Below, in pieces: positions 10,595 through 24,400 of a stretch of 64,000 nucleotides of DNA. The translations under genes were made by a program, and so were the position numbers. Within the stretch, counting starts at the first letter, position 1. Each line of letters opens with the position of its first letter. The notes under the pieces were generated by a model. That model worked only from the letters and a program-made list of their open reading frames with translations. It was not told where the DNA came from and ran no database searches. Source of the DNA: Atopsyche davidsoni (Eukaryota > Arthropoda > Insecta > Trichoptera > Hydrobiosidae); NCBI GenBank assembly GCA_022113835.1, contig JAILWY010000006.1:2418001-2482000 (forward strand), given 5' to 3'.

Positions 10595-13500
10595 ATCTTA
10601 AAACATCATATTCTTCACTTCAAAATTTATGTTAAGAAAACTGCATCTTGATAGAGTTTTATATGTTTGTTTTAGAGCATATTTTTTAATTATAAAAAGA
10701 GTTAAAAATATCTTATATTCTTATGAGTCAGTGATATACTATCTTGTGATGTACGTCGTGTATATCTAAGGCAAATGAGTGGCGACGAAACTAAAGATGA
10801 AAGCTCTTCAAAGTACAATCCTATTGTAGTAAATAATTAATAATTTTATGTTTTGATAAATTTAGGTGAATTTAAACTAAATATTAAATCTCTCCTATAA
10901 AATGAATATATTTTTGGTATAAAAAATCATTTTGCTGAAAACTAAAATCGTCGTATTAAGGCTTCATAATCTTCTCGGCTTCAATAATTTTTCTGGTGGC
11001 TTTCCGCTAAAATTAAAAATTAGCGCAAGAAGTTATTGAGTATTCGATTAGTATTGTCCTGTTTTATGAAAACTTATATTATTTAAAATTTAAATTATAT
11101 TTGTTTTTTTACTAGATTATAGTGAATTAATAACTTAACGTTGAGGTCAACATTATGTGTTGTCAATAATATTATTAAAAATTGAAGACAAAAAATATTT
11201 CTTAATTTCATTCCTCGTTTTCGATTATTGCTAAAAATGATTTCTTTTTGTTATCGCATTATTAGATGCACGGTTTGTAGAATATCATTACCGTATACTT
11301 AAAAATAATAATTTGGGCGATTGGATCACGCAGATCCTTTGGTAAGCTCCTTAGTTTCCTTTGAACCTTGAAGTTCAAGACTTTTTCCTTCCAAGGATCT
11401 GATCTCTCAATGCTGTTTTTAGAAAGACAACATCTATAAGGAAAGTATGTTTATACAAGCGTAAAATATTACAAAATATGAAATATATATATCCCATAAT
11501 TAAATATATAATGAGCAAGTGAAAGTTAAACAAAATATTCAAATATTTATTGTATATAAAATAAAAAGAAAAGAGCGTTTTACCTGAAAGAAAATAATTT
11601 TGGCGAATTATTTAGTTTGTCTTTCGGAAAGTTATAAAAAAGTATTCAGTGGAAATTTCAAATTGTCAGAAACTGGCTGAAAGAATAAAATACGATTGTC
11701 TGTAAAAGACTTCAAAAGATGTCTTCGTTCTTTCATGTATGTTATTTTTTTAAAAAACCTCATATTTGCATACATATCTTCAATTATACTTTGTTTGTTT
11801 ATTAATTTGTTTGTACACGACGTCTTCGTATATTTTTTTTACGTAAAAATTCTAAGAAAATACAAAGTATACGTTATTAAAGAATTTAAGATACCTTTAG
11901 GATTCATATTTATTTTGTTACACTCTTAGCTATGATATGTTTATCAGTAGGCTGTCATCATGGTTTATCTCTTCTTTAACTGTTTTTTTTAACTGTTTTA
12001 ATAATTATTTAGTTATTATCCACTGTGAACAAATCTTGATTTAATTTTAATAAAACTGGCTCTAATTAATATTTATTTAAACTGATTAAATGATTATTCT
12101 TGCTTGACAAGTAACAGGATAGAAGATTTTGGACTCGGACGAGTAAATGTCAAATAAACTCTTGAAAGGCTAAGTAATCGCTGTAAAATAATAATTTTTA
12201 ATCTTCAAATCATTATAATTTTCGTTATATTTATTGAGATCCAAACAAAACATAAATTTTTCATAAAATAAATGGTTAAACAGCTAATAATTACACACAA
12301 CCTACAAAATGAAACATTGAAATGAATTAATTATTTTGGAATATATATATGAAAATTCGAAACAAAATAATTTTGTGCTTTTATAATGAAAGAACTTCAT
12401 ATAAAAATAACAAGCTTTCAGTTAAATTTATACAACTGGATTCATCTTGAAGCTCGAAGCTTCCATTTGTTATTTAAATGTAATTTCAACATCATAACTT
12501 ATTGCTAGTTATGTAAATTCATAAACAATACTTCAATGTTGTGAGGAATGTTGATTGAATTTCACACATGTTGCGTCTATAAAAAATATTCTTGTATAAT
12601 TTACATATTCCTTAAAAAATTTAATTTTAATTTAATTGTACTAAATTTGTTTTATAATTCAAGCTTACATTTTAATTTTGTGATATTGAATAAATCCTTT
12701 GTTCATTAATATAACCGCAAAGATATCGTTAAAGAATAATCTGAATAATTTTAAAATATCTTTATAGCATTTTGAAGTAAAATATTTACCATCGTTAACA
12801 TATATTAGTTTTTCGTTAAAAATTTACAGTTAATTACTTTTAAAATTATCCCTAAAATATATTTCTTAAATAATGTTAATGTGTCATCAACTGGAAGAAT
12901 ATATTTTATAATTTCAAATTGTAAGCGTAGTTTCAATAAATAAACAATTTGGAAATACCAATATAAATAGTAAAAATATAAGATGATTTTGTTATTAAGT
13001 TTAAAAAAAAAGGTAACTGAGAGATAATTTAATTATATCAGTAACGGTTACGTCCCCGATGATTTCAAAATGAAATTCAAATAAAGTATTGACACCTTAA
13101 TGAAAAGCCAAAACAACGTAATAAAGAACAGCTGGACATATTTATTTATAATACTTAATATAAAAAAATTAAACCAATCAAATAATATCGTTATTGATTG
13201 TAAATAATGTTTAAATTAGACACTTTTTAATACCCTGATATTTTGATTTCTCCCGTAAATAGATGCTTAAGAAAATTAGTTTTGTAAATATTTTCTCAAA
13301 ATTATAGAAGGGCATAAGAAATATTAAAAATATATGAATAATAATAACCGTAAACAAACAAAAACATAACTTTTTGTATTATTTTTTTAACAGTGGATGG
13401 GTGACGCTATCACGCACAAGCGATTATATTTATAGATAAACAAATAAATAACTTCCACGCGAGTGCACTTCATGCATTTGAAGCTTTTTTGTTATGCAAA

Positions 13501-14335
13501 ATGCTGCATAAATCATGAAAATCTATAAACATAAGTACGTTATGGAAACAACGACACTTTTGATTTATTTAAATAATAATGACAGGGTGACAGACAATAA
13601 TAATGACTTTAAATAAATATTACCATTTTATGATATTATTTAATAATTTTTCAATAAAAATAACAGATTTAACAAAATCGAAATTAAACTTAATTTTTAT
13701 TACTAAATATGCTTTAAAGTAACACGTGAATTATATGTATAATTAAAAGTTTAATTATACTTATACACATATTCAAAATTAATGTTAGATTATACTTTAA
13801 TAACAAAAATTTTACTATCATAATACTTCGTGATTTGTGTTATTTGATGCTATCGAATTTTGCATACTATAAAAAAAATGTTTTGATATTGTCAACCGGA
13901 TTATTTAAAAATTGCTAAAAAAAAGTATATAAAAACAAATTTTGATATGTATATTCATAATCATAATTATTCACGATAATTTATGGTTCCTTAACAAAAA
14001 AATTAAACGATGTGAGATAAGTCACAAATTTTTTTTGATAAAAACATTTTTTTATATAAAGTATAGGGAGTACTCGTTTGTTAAAAATATGCACATCCTT
14101 TAAAATTATTCGGTTATTGTTTGGGTAAATATGCTTGGCCGGGAAAAGGGTTAAAGGGGCCAAGAAGATTGCACGCTTCCAGGGACGGAGAGTGAAATAA
14201 TAAATTCATTTATGAAAATATTAAAATTTTTATTTCTTATGTATCATGTTGATTTTTTATATAATATTGAAAATGGTACAAAACAACAAATACGTAGTAG
14301 TCAAAAAAACATCCGTCCTAAACTGTGGCAGCTAT
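10595..14335. other. AT-rich spacer
   Basis: Very AT-rich throughout, with no recognisable gene, no long open frame of coding character and no clear inverted or tandem repeat. An open + strand frame at 11696-11929 is hydrophobic only because of its T-richness. Confidence 0.6.
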
Positions 14336-14419
<84 letters not shown>

Positions 14420-14461
14420 ATATAAATATATATATACATTCATATATATATATATATATAA
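14336..14461. repeat. TA microsatellite (two blocks)
   Basis: A pure TA tract runs to 14415. After an interrupted segment a second TA block lies at about 14442-14461. Overlapping open frames made of Ile-Tyr repeats are artefacts of the repeat. Confidence 0.95.
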
Positions 14462-17400
14462 TTTTACTAGTTCACGCACGTCATTGAAAATTATTCTGAA
14501 TTTTTGGTTGTTTTAATTACTCAAGGCCGGGAAGACCGCCGTCCTTGTGCGTTTATTCGAATTCATTAGAATAAGCCTACTTAAGATTAAAATGGCTTAT
14601 TTAAAGACAACTTTGATTACTTTTTTGTTTAAGTTGAGTTCCGGCCCGAAGTCTAGCCTCGAACAAAGGGAACGCTTAATAAATCACTCAGAGTGAGGAG
14701 AGCACTGTTAGAAAGCCTTGGGTACGTAAATACACCATTAAAATATCAGAATATTGAAAAAAAATAATTTAGAAAATTTACATTAATTCAGAAAACTTTT
14801 TTTTTTAATTTTGGGATTACTAATAATTATTTATTTAGATTAATGTACCAATAGATTATAATAGGAGGCTTCATAATCGAACCACAACGAAGTTTTTTTT
14901 AAAACAACAAGAGCGTTGGATTTTTATTTTAAAGTTGTTTACTTTCGTCTAAATTTTATCCTGGAAAAAAAATTACTGTGTTTAATAAAAATAAAAATTA
15001 ATGTGAAAAATAACTGATATTGTAATACTTCAAATTTATAAAATTAATATTTTTTCTATTTGATATAGGCAGTCTTTAGTAACTCTTGTTTTCATAATTC
15101 CAAAAACTTCTGTGTTGATAATGAAAACCGTTATCTTAATAAATCATTTTTAATATTTTTAAACAATTTTAATTATTCACAACGTAAAACAACTTCAATA
15201 TAATTTTTCCATAAAACTTCAAACGTATTTTCCTTTAAAAACGCTAATAAATCATTTAAATATTTTAAAATTAGCAGACGTGGTGGCGGCAATATTTTTT
15301 TATATGCTCATATCAGGAACAACAGCCGATGAAAAGATAAAAAAAATGTTTATTTTTTTTATTTTACTGCCCCATGGCGCGTGATTGCCTCGCGCAGATC
15401 GCAGGGCAGATATTCACAAATGTTCGACATTCTGCATATTAGTTAAAAAATTATATTTATTCTCATGAAGAGCACACATAGAGTAAGAGCACGGTACAAT
15501 ACACCAACCGCACTCTCTCTGCCAACTTTTTTCTATACTAAAAAAACAGGTTTCTAGTACTCAAATCAAAATCATTACATCCTATAAAGCTACGTTCGCA
15601 TTGATTAGCTACTTCTATCTGATTGAGAACCTAAAAAAATATATAGAAATTGTATGTAGACAATACGTGTATTGTACTCTTAAATAAATAAAAATTATCT
15701 AACAGGCAACTGTTCATACTAGTGGCAAGTAAAATTATTTATTTAACAAGTATCATTAAAAAAAAAAAAACAACCCTTAACATAAATAATGATTTCAAAT
15801 AAAAATGTGAGTAGCTCCTGTAGACTCTTAACAGCACAATAAAAACCGTAATAACTTTATTAACTTCGTGGTAAATTAGGGTTTAATATGAAGGTTGATT
15901 CAAATTCAAACACACCTAATATAACTGAGAATGCAGTTTTATTATATAGGCTAGGCCTGGCTTTGAGCTGCTCACGTAAATTACCCTACGGGCATTATTT
16001 AAAGTTAAATGCCTACTTATTTTCTGGTTTTCATACAATTAATTTAAGTCCGGGCTTGGTGCACGGCCAAAACACTTAGTCCTCGACGATAACTTAACTT
16101 GCAGTCACAAAATTTCGCAACAAAGATTTCTAGAACAATACTTGGTGTATTAACATGTCCAAATTGTATAACACTTTTTATCAAGTGTAAAACTTACTTG
16201 AATTAAACAATACACAAGAAAATTTAACTGTAAAAGCTTGCCTTTTTGTGAAAAGCATATACATATTTGCAATGTATTATATTCTACGAAACAAATAGTT
16301 CTTATTTTGAGGAGAGGGAAGGGAAAAAAATCTTATTTTTTAAATACTTGATTTAAAAAATTAAAATGAGACTACACAATTAATTTGAAATAAACAACAG
16401 ATTAACAATTGTGAGTTGTAAATGATTTCGCACTTAATCAGTTCTCCTTTTCCTATCAAAAATTTTAATGTAAATTATTTTTTTTATTTTTTATAAAAAA
16501 TATTTTAGTTTACAAATAACCATGTTTCAATAACCATGAAAAGATGGTTGTTTAATCTGGGATAAATAAATTTTAATAAATTTGCTATTTTACAACTGGT
16601 AGTATTTATTATATTAAAACATAAAACACCTGATATTATGTGAAATACTTCATTGGGGCTATAACATTTATATTTTATTTAGTATCAACATTATTACACC
16701 GTCCTTCTATGCAAATTACTCGTGCGTATAGACTACAAGGCAGCATTGTAAACTGTAAACGAATATAATAAATAAATAAATTACACGTAGGGCCTCTTAA
16801 ATGGCAGTTAACGGTAGTAAATAGGCCTTATATTTATTACTTTTCAGCTATTATGTGCTATGTGTTACGTTCAGTTAATTACTGGGAAATTTAGAAAATT
16901 ATGTTGCGTGACGGTGAGGCGCCATATACTTCAGTTTTTGACTTTCCCGTAGCATGCTTAATTAGAAATATTAGCACAGAATAAAAAGCCCGATGTAACA
17001 GCTTTTTGTATAGACACCAAAAGCGAGGGGTCAGTATACCAGGCTTTTTTTATTTTCAAACACTTAAAAATATTTTTTAACATCGTAAGCTCTACTAGGC
17101 ACAAATTATCTTCACTTATAAACACATAGCCTCAAACTGTAGAAATGTTTAATTACAATGCGTTTAAGTGTTACAATTAGTTGTCTTCTCCGAATAGAAA
17201 TATTTTGCGTATGTTAAAAAAATATATCACAATTAAATACGAAATTTATAAGCTCAAACTATGGTTAGGCCTAACGTTTTTCTTACAAAACTTGTTCAGA
17301 TTGAGTAAACTCGGACGTTTTAAATTAAATTAAATAAAACACTTACAAAAATGTGATAATCGTAGTTCAAATCTTTAAAAACAGATTCTATTTTGTATTT

Positions 17401-20400
17401 ATATCCAATCAAAAAAATTCATGCCATAAACCTTTTTTAAACTCATATTTCGAATTAAGTGCCAGGTTTTTTTTTAAATACTTTAGCATTTTTCTCTAGA
17501 ATATATAATAAATCTTTACATTGCTTTTTTCATCCAATAATAAGAGGAATTTCAATTTTGTATTTTCAGCATTAAAATGCCGATTGAATCTATTTATATA
17601 TTTGAGTACTATTTTAAGATTCCCATAATTGTAATCGAAGATTTTTTAACTGCTTAATCAAATCGAATAATAAGACATCCAGTCACTTGATTTATCTTTA
17701 TAAAAATTTTATCAAAAACGTTAGCTAAGCTTAAGTATCATCAAATAATAATATTTAAGTTTTGATCATTTATATGATTATGGTTGAAAAAAAAAAACTT
17801 CGGTACACATTAAAAGCTTTAAAATTGAAATTACGTAGACATCAAAAAGTCCATAAAAATTATTCTATTGACTCAGCGTAAAAGTCCTCACGGCTCAGTG
17901 AGTGCGACTTTTCATTCCCATACATTTTTTTAAGGGAGCATTCTTCGGGGCGCGCCGGGCGGCATTATTCACTTTAAGTCTAAAGTCCAATTTCACGCGA
18001 AGATGACTTCTCACACAAATGGGGTGTAAAACAAGATTGAAATGTTTTGGAAAACTCGGCCGTACGGTTGTCCGCTCCAGGCCTCTGCGAGTTCCGGCTA
18101 GCCGCTTTGATTTATTTCTTTATTTAGATTATATACAAAGTATCTTAACTGGGAGTTGGTTAACTTTTTGATTCAGTTGTAAGACTTGCTATTGTCTGAT
18201 TTATATATTTTTTGCTTTTCGATTCAAATTGATACTTTACGTGGGATATCTAGAAAAAGATTATTTGGTTACTTGAGTATTGGGCTGCTTGTATTTACAG
18301 TACTCCAGCATTTCAATCAGGAATTCATACGCCAGATGTCTAAAACTTTAAGTAGCTAATAGCAAAAAAACCTTATTGCCTAATAACAGTAGCTGCCGAC
18401 ATATACGAAAATAATTGAAAACGTTAAAGTATGAGGTATAAACACAACACAATGACTTTTTTTATAAAATACTACTTATAAAAGTATCACTGATTTAACA
18501 TATCTAAGGAAGGTCATGCCTTTTTAAAGTCGCATATCTAATAGTATGAAACCCAAAAGGAATGCATAAAGTAAGCACGTGCTTTTACTGTTATATTTAA
18601 GAACGACTTTATCACAAGAAAATTTCTATTGGTCTTTTATTAATAATATATTCATACCCACAATTCAGTTTTTTGTACTTTTAGATAAATGGGTATTAAT
18701 TATATGGAGCTGTGAAGAAAGCAACATCTATTAATTTTATATTTTTTAAATAATATTTGTTTTATGAACGTTAATAGACTTTTAGATGTCGAATAATAAA
18801 TAAAAAGTATTTGCTGTAGATTATCGAGCTTTGTTTGATGCTCCTCAATTGAAGAATATTTTTTTGCCCGAAAAACGAATTGAAGTTTTGGACGTAAACC
18901 CATTTCAATCAAACTTGCCAGATCCAGTGGTAGTAGACTCGTCTTCTTCTTCGGATGTGACCTCACAGGACGCCTGAAGGCTTCCCTGGAGCGACTATGA
19001 CCTCCACAAAAACGTTAATACCCGAGACCGACACTCGAAGATAAATCAACTCTTATTCCGTTTCCGCGAGAACTAATCCAATCGGATGGTCAGTGAAAAT
19101 ACGGACTGAACCAAGTCGAGAGGCTGGACTTGTGAGAGGTTTTATAGTTTTAAAATGTTATTTGTTTTCTTAATTATCCGTAAGAACAGTGATTTAATCA
19201 GAAAATCAATGTTATTTCATGAAACAAGAATAAAATAAAATTTAATTTATTTTATACATGGTAACTCTTTAGTATAAGTTAAAAAATTGAAATTAAGTAA
19301 ATACTCATAAATAAATTTAAAAAGTTGTATTATATTGGTTTTATAGACGCTTGAAAATAAATGTCAAATTAAAAATAATCAAATCTTAGATGTGTTTATG
19401 TAATTCGAGAATTTTTTACAAAAATAATTTTTTTTTTTTATGGTTTATTAATTTAAACATATTCCAGCTTCTTTTTATTTTGTAAGAAGGCAACACGATT
19501 ATTTAAATGCATAAATAAACTAAAAACATTATTGTTTTGACAAACTCTAATGAGAACCACGATTTAAATGATTCAACTTTGAATCAATGCTTAAAATATA
19601 AATTAAAGTCTAAATATCCTCATTAAAATTGTGCTAGTTCGCAAAAGCTTAGTTTACAGTCAATGGTATTAAGTCATAAAGATATAACTTTATACAATCA
19701 TTATAATGAAGCTCGTTAATACTTAAAATGCGTTGTCTCGAATCTTATAAAAAAATAATTAAAGTAACGCCATTAAGCTCCCAGAGAGATTATAAAAACT
19801 TTATGAAAAAAATACCAGAGCTTTCAACACCGCAATAATATTTCCCGAGATGGTTTAGTCGCTTTTATAATTGCTCTCTTTTTAGTACAGAAATTAAACG
19901 TGATTATCATTAAAATTCCACAAGAACTAAAATTAATTAAAAGCTTATGTATTTCGTTTATAATTAGCTACAGAAACCTAGATATTAATTATAAAAAAAA
20001 AAAATTTAATTGCAATATGTGTTTCAATTCAATTGCTTTTTCTACAGTAACTAAACTGTGTTTACTAAAATAAATAAAAAGTAATTTTATTTACGTATAA
20101 TTTTTATGAAAATTAAATTAATAGCTTAACACGTATTGAAATCAACGATTTTTGTAAAAATAAACAGTATAACCCATTGCCAAGTGTTTTTTAATTATGT
20201 ATAAGATTTTTATAGAAAAATTTTCACATGACATTTATGAACTTTTATAACAACATAAATCTCAAAAAATCAGTTGTCTAAAATTTTATTGAAAATATTA
20301 GTAAGTTATTTGCACAAGACATTTCAAAATCTGTTTTAAATAATTGATTATTTCATTTTAAGCTTTTACAGTATATTTATACTTTTTTATGAAATAACAT

Positions 20401-21127
20401 TTCCTCTGTATAAAACGAAATGTTATAAAATAATTAATCATTTTATATAATTTTTAGTTGTTTCAAGGCGGGTAGAATTTATTTTTCTATGATTCGGTCC
20501 TTCAATGTGTTAAAGCTAAATGCATGGCCAAGCGAATAGCGCAGTAACGTAACGGGGTATGAGCATTTCCGGCCAATCCAATTTAGACCAAAATTTATCA
20601 AATTGCTACCACGACAGTAATCCCATTTCTAGAATGACGTTGTCCCTGTCCAAGATTCATAACATGCAACCAGACTCCGGCGGAATATCTCTCATAAGCG
20701 TCGGTTAGTCACAGACTTAGTCTTAAGGCGACCGAGGACATGGACGTTGCAGCCATTCCTCCACATTATTATTTACATCTTGAAGTAGTATTCGTCCAGA
20801 TTTGATTATTCATTTGACGTTTCTGCCATTAACTTATATCTAGTTTCGTTAAGTGCCGAAGTTTAGGTCGTTAAGGTCGAAATTCATTTGACATTACATC
20901 CACGACTCATGTCCCTTTTTTATATTGTGTTTATATAATTATTTATAAAATGTAGTATAAGTTAAATAATAGACAAAGGACGTTTCAGACCGGTAAAAAA
21001 TAAAGAGTTTGATTCTACTACAATATTGGAGTATTTATTAACAATTTCTGAAAGTGTGACACGACTAAGATAATAATATCCTATTTTATGTAACTACTTA
21101 TAAGTGACTTTACAAATATTTTTAGTA
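14462..21127. other. AT-rich spacer with small GC-richer islets
   Basis: No gene recognised. GC-richer islets lie at about 14520-14560, 15365-15420, 17885-18110 (CpG-containing, GGCGCGCCGGGCGG-like core), 18895-19140 and 20500-20760. The last two have no long frame and no repeat relation to other parts of this window that I could see. Short open frames (for example 15888-16079, 18700-18966) lack domains. Confidence 0.5.
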
Positions 21128-21475
21128 AAAGTTAAATATTACTAATATGATTAGGCACATTAGTTCATACATAGAAGATGATTTAAAGAAACTCTCTGGT
21201 TTACATGGCCGGTGTACTAACCCTTGTACTAACGAATCACTTCCGTTCATCGAGAATTTTTAACAATCATACCCTACATATGAACCAATGTGTCCAGGCC
21301 AACCAATATTTAGTGATTTGCAAGCACTGGACTTTTTTTGAACAAAGTAAGTTTCTTTCAAAGAGAGTTTCTTTAAATCTTATATGTATGAACTAATGTG
21401 CCTAATCATATTAGTAATAATATAATAAACCCGTAATGGGTAATAAATACGCATCTGATAACTGAAAGTTAAATA
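21128..21475 (+). mobile_element. Palindromic tRNA-like retroposon, copy A (decayed)
   Basis: An 11-bp perfect direct repeat, AAAGTTAAATA (21128-21138 and 21465-21475), flanks the unit and looks like a target-site duplication. Inside it, inverted arms lie at 21140-21195 and 21364-21416 (55 bp, nearly perfect; outer sequence ACTAATATGATTAGGCAC). A tail follows the right arm only (21417-21464, starting ATAATATAATAAACCCGTAATG without its last bases). The interior keeps a damaged minus-strand tRNA-like 5' half (about 21202-21240: D arm with GTAC/GTAC stem, ACCGGCCATGTAA) with its T arm lost, and a mostly destroyed second unit. Arms and tail match copy C closely. Confidence 0.85.
21202..21240 (-). 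pseudogene. tRNA-Thr-like 5' half in copy A
   Basis: Read on the minus strand this begins GATTCGT (acceptor side), continues with a D arm whose stem is GTAC/GTAC, and ends ACCGGCCATGTAA (anticodon arm). The T arm with its B box is missing, so polymerase III transcription is unlikely. Confidence 0.6.
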
Positions 21476-24400
21476 CACAACGATAATGGCTCGTTGAAGT
21501 AATAAATTGTATATTGCCAAATTTGATATTGTGTATCTTTTTGTCACGATGTCTCTTCACCAAACAGAGTGCTTATGATATGGATTATTAAAACATGATC
21601 ATAATGCTGCCAGAATAAGATGCAGTGAAACTTTTGCGACCAAACTAATCCGACAAATGGCTTGGACGTAAAATCGCTTCTCAAGCTCGCGCCCTGGCAT
21701 GGCGTGGGGGTGTCCGACAAAGTGCCCAGTTGCGCTTAGCAACGCTTTTTGGCTCTTACATTTTATTTTGGAATTCTTGTACGTTTTGAACTGCCACTTC
21801 ATATCGCTTTTCATTAGATACCAAAAAATAAAAAATATTAAAAAAATAAAAAAATAAATAAAACTATACTAATAATATATTCACACCTCTGTTTTGTATT
21901 ACAAGACAATTACACTTGAAACATTAAAACCAAAAAAAAATATTATATAACTAATCAAATAATCAATATTTTTGACATATAGTACTTGGTGGAATTCTTG
22001 AGTGATTTTTCCACATAAATTTTTCGCATATTTACCATACGTTATGCGATCATTTGGTTAACTAAGAAATGTGCTCTGTTGTTATAAGATGAAGCCATTT
22101 TTTTAAAAATATTAGCTGTACTAATCGACAAAGCATGATTACGATTTTTTTTTATCAAAAACAAGTTTAAAAATAATATGAACCCTGTCACTTAGCCTTT
22201 CCATGCCACTTGATACTGCAGCCACTTGCCGCCGCGCTCAGTAATTTGTGCATACATCCAGTAGCGGAGTTCCTTTGCCAGAGCCCGCTCTCTATTTTTC
22301 AAAGAGTCTACGGATATACATTAGCATTATTGCAGGGTACGATTCAGCGCTTACGTTTTATCCTTTGTAAAAATGAGACAAGACCAGGGTGCACAGATTT
22401 CTCATACCAAAACATAAATAATACAACATATTATTTTACAATTTATTATATGTGCATTCTGAGTACTCTATTAGGTTAATATCTTTTTAAGACAATATCA
22501 TTGTCTGTTAAGAAAATATCTGTAGTTTTTAATGTATTCAAATGTGCATTAAGGCATGGCTTCAGTGCGTGTTGTTTTTCATATTATGATTGATACAACA
22601 TTATTTTAATAAATATTACAAACAATTATAAATACAACAATATAACTACAATTATAAACAATTTGTAGCCGGTATGTTCCAAAATATTTTATATATTTAG
22701 AAGACATTTGAATGAAAACACATCTTTTTATTCACAAAACTGAATTGTATGTTTCCTAAAGTCGTATATCGATTTCTACATTAAAAATTATTATTTAAGT
22801 TACTATCATGTGTTTTTTTATTATTGTAATATAATTAAATACTAATTATTTTAAATAGACGTATGGTTGTCTAGGAAGTAAGTTGATATGACCTCTATCG
22901 AGAAGTACATTGAAATATGGCGACAGTTTGCATTGCGCTTCTGTCCTTCGTACGTGTGAGATAGAAAATCCCTGCGATATTTCGCGTTCGGTTTTATAGA
23001 CGTAAATGGGCATATTTTTTTTTTAAGATGAGTGTTCTCGATTATTGAAGAACGATGTTCTTTATTTTAAAGAATTTTGCGAAGCTTTTAGATTTCAAGA
23101 TCTACGTACTTACAGAGTTGAAAAGATGATATTAATGACGTCATCAGGACCGCCAGTAAAATGTGAGAAACGAACGAGCATTTACACGACATGAGTGATA
23201 ATGAGTTATTGCTTTTATTGAATTTCTAAAATAATGATTTATTATTTGTCGTACTGTAAAAATACACCCAAAATAAATGGATTAGATTTAAAGCCCTACA
23301 TATTTATAAGGTTAGCAAAATTTTGTGGTAAGCACTTATGCTATTGAAAGGCTTTGCCGGACTAAATTTGACTCCTTGTTATTTCATAACTTAGTAGCTC
23401 AATATTTTTGCTTTGCAGTGTCTTAATGTCGATTGTTTAAGTATATTATAAAGCAAGAAGACACACTGAGCATAGTATTTCCTAAAAAACTTAATTTTCT
23501 GGGGATCACTTCAAATATTTGTGTGTATTAAAAATAAAACGTTTTTTAATATTTTCAATGAAAAGAAAATAGAACTACTGAAAATAAAAAAAAAATCCAC
23601 CGTAATCACAGTAATTTAATATGATTTAGTCAGCAATCACAGTGTAATTTAAGCTTTAAAAAATAAATGTAAATTTGAAAAATGATTTTAGGTTCAACTT
23701 AATTATTAATGAAAAAAATATTTAAACCTGTTAAATATTCAATAATTAACTAATTTTGTAGATTACATCAATATTTTACATTTAGACACTTAGAATCATG
23801 CTGTTGAATGTGATGTATTATCGGTAATTAGTATTAAGTATTTAATGATGCTAGAGGCTTGATCAACAAACATCTGATCTTGAAATATGCAACAGCCAAA
23901 AAGACAACCTGATGGATTATTCATATCAGCACATCGGGAATGTGACAATAAACACGACATGAACAGTAACATGTGTGTGACGTATATGTTTTACAGTAAT
24001 GATAATAATGTTTGATATTTGTTTCACTTTTACAAAAAAATACAAAAAAGACTATGAGTATTTATAATAAAATTAATGTGTCGTGGAATTCACTTCCAAC
24101 TTCTTAAAAAAACCTTACAATCCATAATAAAATTATGTTATAAATCTTGTATGTCAGAGGTCAAGAAGAATACAGCTCCGTAATCCTACGAGATGTTAAC
24201 AAAAAGCAACTCCGTACCAAAAAACATAAAATGAAAAATCGTTTTGTTGTTCAGGCCGAGGCGTATCAAAGTGTCGGGTAGTCTCTCAGGCCTACAGCCT
24301 ACATGCCAGGGAATCAGACATGTTTTTATGCTCTTCACTAAGGGATGCTACTTGAGGGTAGTATTTAACAATGGCATTATTTATCATTCTATAATATTAC

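Noticed and set aside
14212..14516. Overlapping open frames with long Ile-Tyr repeats
   Set aside because: They are translations of a TA microsatellite.
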